NCBI GenBank assembly: GCA_016286165.1
Contig: JAEESE010000024.1
Location: forward strand, 1-46,273
Direction: 5' to 3'
DNA length: 46,273 nt
Source: Bacteroidaceae bacterium
GTDB lineage: Bacteria; Bacteroidota; Bacteroidia; Bacteroidales; Bacteroidaceae
Within the stretch, counting starts at the first letter, position 1, and each line of letters opens with the position of its first letter. A program made the translations under genes and the position numbers. Of this stretch, positions 40,601 through 46,273 are shown in pieces. The notes under the pieces are model-generated. The model was not told the origin of the DNA. It saw nothing but the letters and a program-made list of their open reading frames with translations, and searched no databases.

Positions 40601-43142
40601 AGGTGCTACTTTAACTCAAGATGGCACTAAGTATTACGTCCAATTAGGTGACGAGAGTGTTCAACTGTACAAGATTGGTAGTGCACCCAGTATATCTGAC
40701 CTCAGTGTCACATATTCCATTGTAGGTTTCCCGACATTGTACAACACTACAAAGGAATTGCAAATCTTTGTAGACCCTGTAGCAGAAACAGAGCCCCGTG
40801 TTGATGTAGCCGAGATAACAGGCCTCTCTCCGCAACAGGTTTTCGTCGGTACGACAGGTGAATTCACCCTTACTGCAACCTTCGCCGAAGGTCTGGTCGA
40901 AGGTGATGACTATGAAATCAGTTGGACGAGCAGCGACCAGTCTGTTCTTGAACTCGCTGATGAAGTCTTTGAGGCCAAGGCCGCAGGAACAGTCAACGTT
41001 ACCGTTCACATATCGGCTTCCGATGATACTAGGTATATTGATGTGGAGAAAACCTTCCAGGTTACCGTCCTCGCCCCCAACTTCGCCGAACTGCCATTCG
41101 AATTCGACGGAGGCAGGGCTGATGTAGAAACCACTGACGGTCTTACACAAGAGGGCTTAGACTCTGACTATGGTAGCTCACCCAAACTCAAATTCAACGG
41201 AACCGGTGATTATGTCCTCCTCGCTTTCAACGAACAGCCTGGCACGTTGACCTTCGACATCAAGGGCAACACTTTCAGTGGAGGCACCTTCACAGTTCAG
41301 ACCTCCGAGGATGGTGTGACATTCACAGATCTCAAATCTTATACAGAGTTAGGTGACACCCAAAGCGAAGAGTTCGACAACCTTGGTGAAAATGTCCGCT
41401 ATATCAAGTGGGTTTACACTGAGAAATCAAGCGGCAACGTTGCACTTGGAAATATCAAGCTGGGCTCTGCCAATCCTAACGAGCCTGTTATCAGTGCAAG
41501 CAATATCACTCTTGCTTCATCTGCCACCTCCGGCGAGATTCCTTACACCATCACCAACCCTGTAGCAGGCCAAAGCCTCACTGCGACGACAGCAGCTGAA
41601 TGGATTAGTGATATCGTTGTTGGCGAGGAAGCAATAACCTTCACTACAACAGAAAACCAAGGCGATGAAGACCGCTCGGCTGTCTTCACACTGACATATC
41701 AGGGTGCCGACACTAAGACTGTAACCGTTACACAGTCTCGTTTCGTCATCGACTTCGCCACTCTGCCATTCGCTTGGGAAGGCGGTTCAAGTGAAGGTCT
41801 TCTTGCATTAGACGGCGTTACCGCCAATGGACTCGGAACCGATTACGCTGATGGCCACGCTCCTTATCTTGTGAAATTAGATGGCACAGGCGACTATATC
41901 CAGGTGAAGACCAACGAGCGTCCCGGAGTCGTAACTATTGGCGTTAAGATGGCTGGCGGTGCCAGCACCTCAACTATCACCGTTCAGGAATCTGCTGACG
42001 GCGAGACATTCACCGATGTTCAGGCACTGACCATCAGCGGTGCTCAGAATGATATCCTCAATCTCTCCACCACCACCGAATTCGCCGAATCTTCGCGCTA
42101 TGTCCGACTTCTGTTCACCAAGGGTAGCAATGTCGGTGTAGGTCCTATCACAATAGCACAATACGAAGACATAGTTCTCGAAGATTACACACTCTCCATT
42201 GCTGAATCAGAGATTGTCACCATTACGGCCAACTATGGCGAAGAGGTATTGACCAACGGCGAAAATGCCGACATCACGCAGGGTACCGAGATCACTCTGG
42301 CCATTACTCCTGCCGAAGGCTACGACCTCGCCAGCCTGACCATTACAGGTGCAGAAGAAGGGCAGTCCGTAACCCCAGTAGCAAGTAGCACAACTGCCGG
42401 CGTCTACACATTCACCATGCCCGCCTTTGCTGTCACCGTTACCGCAACCGTCGTTGAACACGTAGAGCCCGTCCTCGCTACTTACGTCCTTGCCACAAGA
42501 GTCACCTCCGGTAAGCGTTATGTCATTGCCAGCGGAACAACAGAAGGAACGATTCAAGTCATGGGTAACCAGGCTAACAACAACCGTCCAGCTGTTGGAG
42601 CAACCCTCGATGCAGATGGCAAACTGAGCGTTTCCGACGAATACGAATTTGTCATTGAAAGCGCTACAATTGGAGAAGCAACAGGTTACTCAATCTTTGA
42701 CGAAGGCGACAATGGTTATCTATATGCTGCAGGCAGCAATAACAATTATTTGAGGACTCAGGAAACAAACGATGTAAATAGCCTTTGGACTATCACAATT
42801 GGCGAAGGTGGCGTAGCTTCAATTGTTGCTGAAGAATCTTCCAACCGCAACGTAATGAGGTATAACAACAGCAGCACTCTCTTCTCTTGTTATGAAGCTG
42901 GGAAACAGTCTCCCGTCTACCTCTACGAGAAGGTTGAAACTCCTCCCGCCTCCAAGGGCGATGTCAACAACGACGGCAATGTAACCATTGCCGACGTGAC
43001 AGCATTGGTGAACATCATCCTGGGCAAGGATACTGAAGGCGTGTACGACCACGAGGTGGCCGATGTCAACGATGATGGACATATCACCATCGCCGACGTC
43101 ACAGCTCTGGTCAATATTATTCTTGGAAAAAATCAGAACTAA
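37656..43142 (+). CDS. large secreted multidomain protein with C-terminal dockerin-like repeats
   Basis: This 1828-residue protein has a signal peptide (about 1-29, ending SAWG). Recognisable parts in order are a chitobiase/hexosaminidase C-terminal-like domain (about 154-225, ITCSTEGATIQYSTNNGTTW) and an OB-fold-like domain (about 229-400, VVTYVNGSNCYIEDATGAIL). Next come beta-sandwich and Big_2-type Ig-like domains, then a second OB-like domain (about 870-1040, VVTYVNGKYAYIQDASGAVA). Two similar beta domains begin NFAELPFEFDGG and DFATLPFAWEGG, with a BACON-like domain at about 1281-1365. A late region has TYVLATRVTSGKRYVIASGT. Two dockerin-like repeats (about 1767-1825) close the protein. 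No catalytic domain is recognised; carbohydrate binding or adhesion is likely. The start is ATG 37656. Confidence 0.8.
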   Translation: MKKNLLKKLWLRTLMLVAILLCGAGSAWGDEVVILPSDGTAISSADYTITKSPINVTVVGSTLTSDQIRIFKNKTITISSVSATITGIEFTCTANGTSQYGPGCFAALDGYSYSGKIGTWSGNSSSVTFTAETNQVRATQIKVTYSQASDQVAMPDITGAENFVESSEVSITCSTEGATIQYSTNNGTTWTTYNAPFTVTETTTVQAKATKTGLDDSAIASKTFTKHDVKTIAQLNTQTANGTYFVNFQNAVVTYVNGSNCYIEDATGAILYFKTDNGRTAGETVNGIAEVILNIYNGLPEITLIKGVVFQTGSTTLAPTVVTLAELTANYTSYLSKYIKIENATVTSALENKNATIEQNGTSMAIRQNGNAEITKLTAGANINLIAFPTVFNGVQQLSVYNDDQIEAKQENIITVKATVMGPGRTTEGNVFEIDRLNQNPIEESLVFLSTCSASTDVSYIQYTVDTEQTTIPSSEYELAEGDRVLIFKGNTTGTIVVKAFAPGNDQYRDGEATITVNISGISRDGYITVDQENITMNSTDTQSSTVVALLSLNTDVVPGDNIKFYAADGETAATYDWINAQLILDGAQYKVTISTTANQSSDARTAYLKVYVYDGDYDVYSPLITVTQRGVVSGEVVDEITKATTGVTGTSYQEWSGKRATSDAVYAGQSAGGNDAIQLRSSNNNSGIVTTTSGGVVQSVEVEWNENTSAERTINIYGSHTAYTAATDLYDESTQGTLLGTIVYGTSTTLTLDGDYEYIGIRSANSALYLDKIIITWSTNPKQAAGLAYETASYNVILGDEFTAPTLANPNNLAVTYESSDPTVATVDEDGAVAILAVGTTTITASSAETDTYKAGQASYTITVNATALANIAALTAETDAGDYNVTFADAVVTYVNGKYAYIQDASGAVAMYKDGHGLTAGQILNGTATVTYQVRNGNPQITVLSGVTATDGTAPEPVEIAAAEWNTPIASVLSQYFKVTGATLTQDGTKYYVQLGDESVQLYKIGSAPSISDLSVTYSIVGFPTLYNTTKELQIFVDPVAETEPRVDVAEITGLSPQQVFVGTTGEFTLTATFAEGLVEGDDYEISWTSSDQSVLELADEVFEAKAAGTVNVTVHISASDDTRYIDVEKTFQVTVLAPNFAELPFEFDGGRADVETTDGLTQEGLDSDYGSSPKLKFNGTGDYVLLAFNEQPGTLTFDIKGNTFSGGTFTVQTSEDGVTFTDLKSYTELGDTQSEEFDNLGENVRYIKWVYTEKSSGNVALGNIKLGSANPNEPVISASNITLASSATSGEIPYTITNPVAGQSLTATTAAEWISDIVVGEEAITFTTTENQGDEDRSAVFTLTYQGADTKTVTVTQSRFVIDFATLPFAWEGGSSEGLLALDGVTANGLGTDYADGHAPYLVKLDGTGDYIQVKTNERPGVVTIGVKMAGGASTSTITVQESADGETFTDVQALTISGAQNDILNLSTTTEFAESSRYVRLLFTKGSNVGVGPITIAQYEDIVLEDYTLSIAESEIVTITANYGEEVLTNGENADITQGTEITLAITPAEGYDLASLTITGAEEGQSVTPVASSTTAGVYTFTMPAFAVTVTATVVEHVEPVLATYVLATRVTSGKRYVIASGTTEGTIQVMGNQANNNRPAVGATLDADGKLSVSDEYEFVIESATIGEATGYSIFDEGDNGYLYAAGSNNNYLRTQETNDVNSLWTITIGEGGVASIVAEESSNRNVMRYNNSSTLFSCYEAGKQSPVYLYEKVETPPASKGDVNNDGNVTIADVTALVNIILGKDTEGVYDHEVADVNDDGHITIADVTALVNIILGKNQN

Positions 43143-43164
43143 AGGATTAATTCTTTATCACGAA

Positions 43165-43200
43165 AAAGGGCCGCGTTTTCACAGCGCAGCCCTTTCTTTT
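43165..43200 (+). terminator. terminator after the large secreted protein gene
   Basis: AAAGGGC-C-GCG (43165-43175) pairs with CGC-A-GCCCTTT (43085 offset 43185-43195) with one mismatch and a nine-base loop, followed by CTTTTTT-like sequence. It lies 22 nt after the stop codon. Confidence 0.75.
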
Positions 43201-43540
43201 TGAAAAATTTTATGAAGAACACCATTGCTTCCACTTTTGGGCAAATAATTGCGTTTAACTTATTGTAACTCTGCGACTTTGGTCGAGTGGAGGCTACTCC
43301 TGTAGCCTCCACTTTGCTTCCACAGAGGGGTGGAGGCTGAGTGGAGGCAAAATGAACAGCCTCCACTCGTGTAATGCATTGCAACATAGAGGGATAGAAG
43401 TCAAAAACCATCAAAAAGTGGAAGCCGGGGTTAAGTTCATAATTTTTTTTCTTCGCTCTCACCTTCATGACAGTTATTTGCTCGCAAAAAAATCTTCAAA
43501 AGGCTATCAATAACAATGAAACTTCTATACATTAATTTAA
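43201..43540. repeat. TGGAGGC repeat hairpins in a gene-free stretch
   Basis: No credible gene is present. Two perfect hairpins are built from the same word: AGTGGAGGCTAC (43286-43297) with 43302-43313 around TCCT, and GAGTGGAGGC (43339-43348) with 43359-43368 around a 10-nt loop. A third direct copy, GGTGGAGGCT, lies between them. A 109-codon frame on the minus strand (43468-43139) only reflects these repeats (KVEA and VAST words) and runs through the terminator. The rest (43370-43540) shows nothing further. Confidence 0.6.
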
Positions 43541-43760
43541 TCTCACGCAGATAGCGCAGATCTCGCAGAAGGTATTCTTCTTTAACCTCACGCAGATAAC
43601 GCAGATTCCGCAGAAAGGATTCTTCTTTAATCTCACGCAGATAACGCAGATCCCGCAGATTTTATGCGTTGCGATGAACGCGATAGGCTCATTGCTTTGG
43701 CTATGAGCTGTAGGTGTTTCAGATAACAGTCACTCTGAAAACGAGTTTTCGAGATGGTCA
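43541..43760. repeat. CACGCAGAT-family element, copy A
   Basis: Iterated 8-9-bp units (CACGCAGATAACGCAGATTC and similar, 43541-43660) are followed by a unique-looking core. The core includes GCGTTGCGATGAACGCGATA and a hairpin-like CTCTGAAAACGAGTTTTCGA (43733-43752). The segment 43608-43757 is almost identical to 44624-44763. Confidence 0.7.
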
Positions 43761-43769
43761 GCCTCATAA

Positions 43770-44145
43770 TTTATAATCTCACGCAGATCTCGCAGAAAAC
43801 GCAGATTATTAATTTGGCTTGGCAACGAGGGAGAACGGAATAGGCTCCATAGCAATGGCTTTGAGCCGTAGGAGATTCACAGGGTTGTCACTCTGAAAAC
43901 GAGTTTTCAAGATGCCAACCCTTGAAACTCCCTGCCCTATAGGCATCATTCCGTTATAGAAGGGAACCCTTTCTGCGTGATCTGCGGAATCTGCGTGAGG
44001 TAAAGCTAAACAGCACCCGTTCTATCGAGTGCGAGGAAAAAGTGAAGGCATTATGTCAATATAGATAATCTGCGAAATCTGCGTGAGATAATAAATCTGC
44101 ATGAGATTAATAACCGCGAGTTCTGCGTGAGATTAGAAAAAAACT
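43770..44145. repeat. CACGCAGAT-family element, copy B (diverged)
   Basis: It begins with CTCACGCAGATCTCGCAGAA units (43777-43806). It has a diverged core with GGAATAGGCTCCATAGCAAT and CTCTGAAAACGAGTTTTCAA (43891-43910). It ends with inverse units (TCTGCGTGA, 43974-44000; CTGCGTGAGAT, 44068-44136). The 57-nt segment 44019-44075, beginning GTTCTATCGAGTGCGAGG, is identical to 44800-44856. The head units and the tail units are reverse complements. Confidence 0.7.
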
Positions 44146-44154
44146 ATCAGATAA

Positions 44155-44186
44155 TTTGGCTATTCAATAGAAAAACCGTACATTTG
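44155..44186 (+). promoter_or_regulatory. promoter for the GxxExxY gene
   Basis: TTTG (44155-44158), a 20-nt spacer and TACATTTG (44179-44186) match the consensus. It lies just after the tail of repeat copy B, so the gene appears to have its own intact promoter. The position favours ATG 44213 over the GTG at 44189. Confidence 0.75.
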
Positions 44187-44212
44187 CTGTGAAAAAAGAA
44201 TGTCTAAATATT

Positions 44213-44593
44213 ATGACAGATAACGAACTTACATACCAAATCCGTGGGGCAATCTTTGAGGTTTATAATGCTCTCGGCCCAGGACTGTTAGAGTCTGTAT
44301 ATGAAGAGGCTCTGGTGTTCGAATTAAAGCAGCGGGGACTCAAAGTCGAGACTCAGAAACAAGTACCAATCGTTTATAAAGGGAATGTTCTGCAGACAGA
44401 ACTGCGTTTGGATATAATTGTGGAAGACAGCGTCATTGTAGAACTTAAGTCCGTTGATGAGATGAAGAAGGTGTTTGGCAAACAGCTCCTGACTTACCTC
44501 AGGCTATTGAATAAGAAGGTTGGGCTGCTGGTAAACTTCAAGACAGATGACATCCAGAAAAGCATCTATCGCGTGGCAAATAATGCTGATTAG
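44213..44593 (+). CDS. GxxExxY family protein (PD-(D/E)XK nuclease-like)
   Basis: This 126-residue protein carries the defining motif G-L-L-E-S-V-Y within YNALGPGLLESVYEEALVFE. A PD-(D/E)XK-like core follows: LRLDIIVEDSVIVELKS, where Asp and the E-x-K pair occupy the catalytic positions. The QLLTYLRLLNKKVGLLVNF segment after it is also typical. The molecular function of this family is not established; the fold suggests a nuclease. It has a consensus promoter, sits alone, and is enclosed by copies of the CACGCAGAT repeat family on both sides (43541-44145 and 44596-44878). It is the only recognisable gene in the last 3 kb. Confidence 0.85.
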   Translation: MTDNELTYQIRGAIFEVYNALGPGLLESVYEEALVFELKQRGLKVETQKQVPIVYKGNVLQTELRLDIIVEDSVIVELKSVDEMKKVFGKQLLTYLRLLNKKVGLLVNFKTDDIQKSIYRVANNAD

Positions 44594-44595
44594 CT

Positions 44596-44878
44596 TAACC
44601 TCACGCAGATAACGCAGATCTCGCAGAAAGGATTCTTCTTTAACCTCACGCAGATTTCGCAGATTTTATGCGTTGCGATGAACGCGATAGGCTCATTGCT
44701 TTGGCTATGAGCCGTAGGTGTTTCAGATAACAGTCACTCTGAAAACGAGTTTTCGAGATGGCCTGTTACTGAATCACCTGGCCTGCAAGGCCTTATCACG
44801 TTCTATCGAGTGCGAGGAAAAAGTGAAGGCATTATGTCAATATAGATAATCTGCGAGATCTGCGAGTTCTGCGTGAGA
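44596..44878. repeat. CACGCAGAT-family element, copy C
   Basis: Head units (CCTCACGCAGATAACGCAGA, 44599-44660) are followed by the core matching copy A (44624-44763), including CTCTGAAAACGAGTTTTCGA (44737-44756). The 57-nt segment 44800-44856 is shared with copy B. Inverse tail units (ATCTGCGAGATCTGCGAG, TCTGCGTGAGAT) end the element. It starts within a few bases of the GxxExxY stop codon. Confidence 0.75.
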
Positions 44879-44928
44879 TTATTATAAAACATGTTGGCCA
44901 CAGGGGGGCAAGGATGAGGGTGGGCTCA

Positions 44929-45016
44929 CTTTATGACCAGTCATAACTGCCTTTATGACCGTACATAGGCGGCTTTATGAACGTTCAAAGATGGCTTTAC
45001 GACCGGTCGTGTTTTC
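44929..45016. repeat. four 22-bp phased palindromic units
   Basis: Units begin at 44929, 44951, 44973 and 44995, an exact 22-bp period. Each starts CTTTA(T/C)GA. Their centres are near-palindromes: TATGACCAGTCATA, TATGACCGTACATA, TGAACGTTCA (perfect) and ACGACCGGTCGT (perfect). In the last unit the ATG arm has changed to ACG and its partner CAT to CGT, a compensatory change that keeps the symmetry. No gene lies immediately downstream. Confidence 0.75.
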
Positions 45017-45634
45017 GTGTCGGCAATTATGAACTTAAAGCTTGAAATTGAAAAAAAACGGTTTCGCATAACCGAATCGATTCGAGTTTTTCTCTTGGGC
45101 CTTTTTCTTTTATACTTTTCTTTTTGCTACTTTTTCTTTTCATTTTTCTTTGTCCCTTTCTCTTTATTTCGGCTTTTCGATTGACGATTAGATTGACGGA
45201 GATTGACGTCTCAAAAAAAATCTTTGCTAAGTGAACGGGATATTCCACGTCCTCGAGATATTCCACGTCAATCTTCGTCAATACATTCGTCAATCCAAAC
45301 GTCAATCTACTTTTCAAAACCGATTTTTCTCGCGCGCGTGTTAGCTGCTGCAGCAGCAGCATTCTTTATTTATTTTCTTTTGTATACTTTTCTTTTTTTG
45401 TTCTTAATCTAACTTTTTTTCTGCTCAATAATTGGCATGGGTGAAAGTATGTGGGCGCAACTTTGCGCTGACATCGGGAACTCAGCCGAACGTGAGATTT
45501 CTGCCACGCAGTGGCACTCCCATGGCTTGCTACACGATGGTAGTAGTCGCCTGCGGCGAGAAATCATTCAAATCTGTCCAAATCTATCAAATCTTTACAA
45601 ACATAATTTTCCGCGCCTTTCCGTTTTTTGTTTT
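45017..45634. repeat. gene-poor region with TTGACG inverted short-repeat element and polypyrimidine tracts
   Basis: No credible gene is seen. A polypyrimidine stretch (45090-45170) has an inverse partner at 46001-46050. At 45180-45212 the word TTGACG occurs three times, and at 45266-45308 its complement CGTCAA occurs four times, forming a head/tail inverse element around two copies of GATATTCCACGTC. Short open frames here are compositionally odd (Lys/Arg-rich on the minus strand) and look spurious. Confidence 0.5.
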
Positions 45635-45932
45635 TTCAACGCAGAGACGCGGAGGCGCAGAGGCTCTGGAGATAATGAGAGGACGCGAAGGCATAGCCAT
45701 TGACGCTCTCGCGTGAGGACGCAGGGGCGCACGAACGGCGCAAGCGCCAAGCTTCGTGCTCTCCAGAGCTCGCAGAGGCCTGCGGGCAGATGTTTCCTCA
45801 CCGGATGGCTCTGCGACCTCCCTAATCACAGCCTCGCGAAGCGCTGTGATTGTCCGCGAACTCACCGAAGGTCAATTGCAATGAACTCCAAAACCTCAAA
45901 AAAACTTCGCGGCTCAGCGCCTCTGCGTTGAA
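45635..45932. repeat. ACGCAGAG-family inverted-repeat element
   Basis: The head at 45635-45663 reads TTCAACGCAGAGACGCGGAG then GCGCAGAGG. The tail at 45911-45932, complemented, begins TTCAACGCAGAGGCGCTGAG. About 250 bp between them hold further hairpins, for example AATCACAGC...GCTGTGATT near 45825-45850, and no convincing gene. It has the same head/tail design as the CACGCAGAT elements but a different unit. Confidence 0.55.
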
Positions 45933-46273
45933 AGATAAAAGGCCAGGTTGTTCATGGTCTAATTAGTACCCTAAAAAAACGGCAAAATAAAATGAGATAG
46001 AAAGAAAATGAAAGAAAAAAGTAGCAAAAAAGAAAGTATAAAGAAAGACAGAGAAAAGGAAGAGGACGCGTCTTCTCTTGTCTCGGCCGAACCTCAAAAC
46101 GCGCTCTCTAGGCAGCCCGCCCTTGCCCTGTTGGGGCGGGGGGATGGGGTGAGAGCCAGCTACGCTGGCGGTGAGGGGTGAGAGCGCCTTCGGCGCGGTG
46201 AGGCAATCCTAACCGCTAACCATGGCGCCAGCCATCTAACCGCCGCGTAGCGGCTCTAACCGCTGCGAAGCAG
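45933..46273. repeat. repeat-rich window end: polypurine inverse copy and GC-rich hairpins
   Basis: The polypurine tract 46001-46050 (AAAGAAAATG..., AGTAGCAAAAAAGAAAGTAT) is the inverse of 45101-45151. From 46105 onward small GC hairpins (CCAGCtacGCTGG, CGCCttcgGCG, GCCGCgtaGCGGC) alternate with GGTGAG linkers first and TCTAACC linkers later, a further head/tail arrangement. No gene is seen; the array continues past the window. Confidence 0.5.

Noticed and set aside
43139..43468. 109-codon minus-strand frame
   Set aside because: It consists of translated TGGAGGC repeats and runs through the terminator of the large secreted protein gene.
43541..44878. Insertion sequence with transposase
   Set aside because: No DDE, HUH or tyrosine transposase motif is found. 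The only gene is GxxExxY, so the region is described as repeats around a nuclease-like gene.
44929..45016. Possible CRISPR array
   Set aside because: The 22-bp units are directly adjacent with no spacers, and no cas genes are present; the units are palindromic tandem repeats.
45027..45362. 111-codon minus-strand frame, Lys/Arg-rich
   Set aside because: It is a translated polypurine tract and short repeats, with no promoter and no domain features.
45432..45931. Several short frames of 68-94 codons near the window end
   Set aside because: They overlap each other on both strands within an inverted-repeat element and show no conserved motifs.

Overview
This window looks like a chromosome segment of a Bacteroidales bacterium, most likely Prevotellaceae. 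The evidence is the recurrent Bacteroidetes promoter element TAnnTTTG (often TACCTTTG) before genes on both strands, the lack of strong Shine-Dalgarno sequences, a single-chain pyruvate:ferredoxin oxidoreductase, a succinate-to-propionate decarboxylase operon, the thrA-apgM-thrC arrangement, and secreted proteins with calycin-like, BACON and dockerin-like modules. This is a judgement from gene content and motifs; no search was run.

Layout. 1-120: leftward promoter and leader, probably of an rRNA operon outside the window. 335-2611: MscS channel, ATP-grasp protein, small membrane protein. 2641-6240: nifJ, followed by a terminator and a collapsed iron-sulfur protein remnant on the minus strand (6325-6515). 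6902-9493: sensor phosphatase of the RsbU/SpoIIE type and a small membrane protein. 9991-13068: two secreted proteins. 13082-22775: mostly housekeeping genes (murF, pdxB, acpP, fabF, rnc, a GH3-family enzyme, an Ig-like lipoprotein, a DUF3108 protein). 22872-23173: divergent tRNA-Pro(CGG) and tRNA-Phe(GAA). 23337-25328: GH13 amylase lipoprotein. 25588-29883: Na+-pumping methylmalonyl-CoA decarboxylase operon (mmdA, mmdD, mmdC with two biotinyl domains, mmdB). 30030-35808: threonine operon (thrA, apgM-like, thrC). 35910-37430: gpmI. 37656-43142: a 1828-residue secreted multidomain protein. 43143-46273: a repeat-rich region with one recognisable gene, a GxxExxY-family nuclease-like protein.

Functionally the metabolic genes fit an anaerobic saccharolytic fermenter: amylase, glycolytic mutase, PFOR, and propionate formation coupled to Na+ export. 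Aspartate-family amino acid synthesis, type II fatty acid synthesis, peptidoglycan synthesis and vitamin B6 synthesis are also represented.

The most unusual material is repeat-associated. (1) A DUF559 endonuclease-like domain is bracketed by perfect 36-bp inverted repeats (33973-34008 and 34414-34449) and is fused in frame to the end of the apgM-like gene. Related C/G-rich inverted-repeat elements without a gene sit in both spacers around mmdD and at the thrA-apgM junction. (2) A second PD-(D/E)XK-type gene, GxxExxY (44213-44593), lies between near-identical copies of a second repeat family. Together they suggest small nucleases linked to dispersal of palindromic repeats, comparable in concept to RAYT/REP systems. 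(3) Two intergenic arrays (9524-9633 and 44929-45016) are built from quasi-palindromes with an exact 22-bp period.
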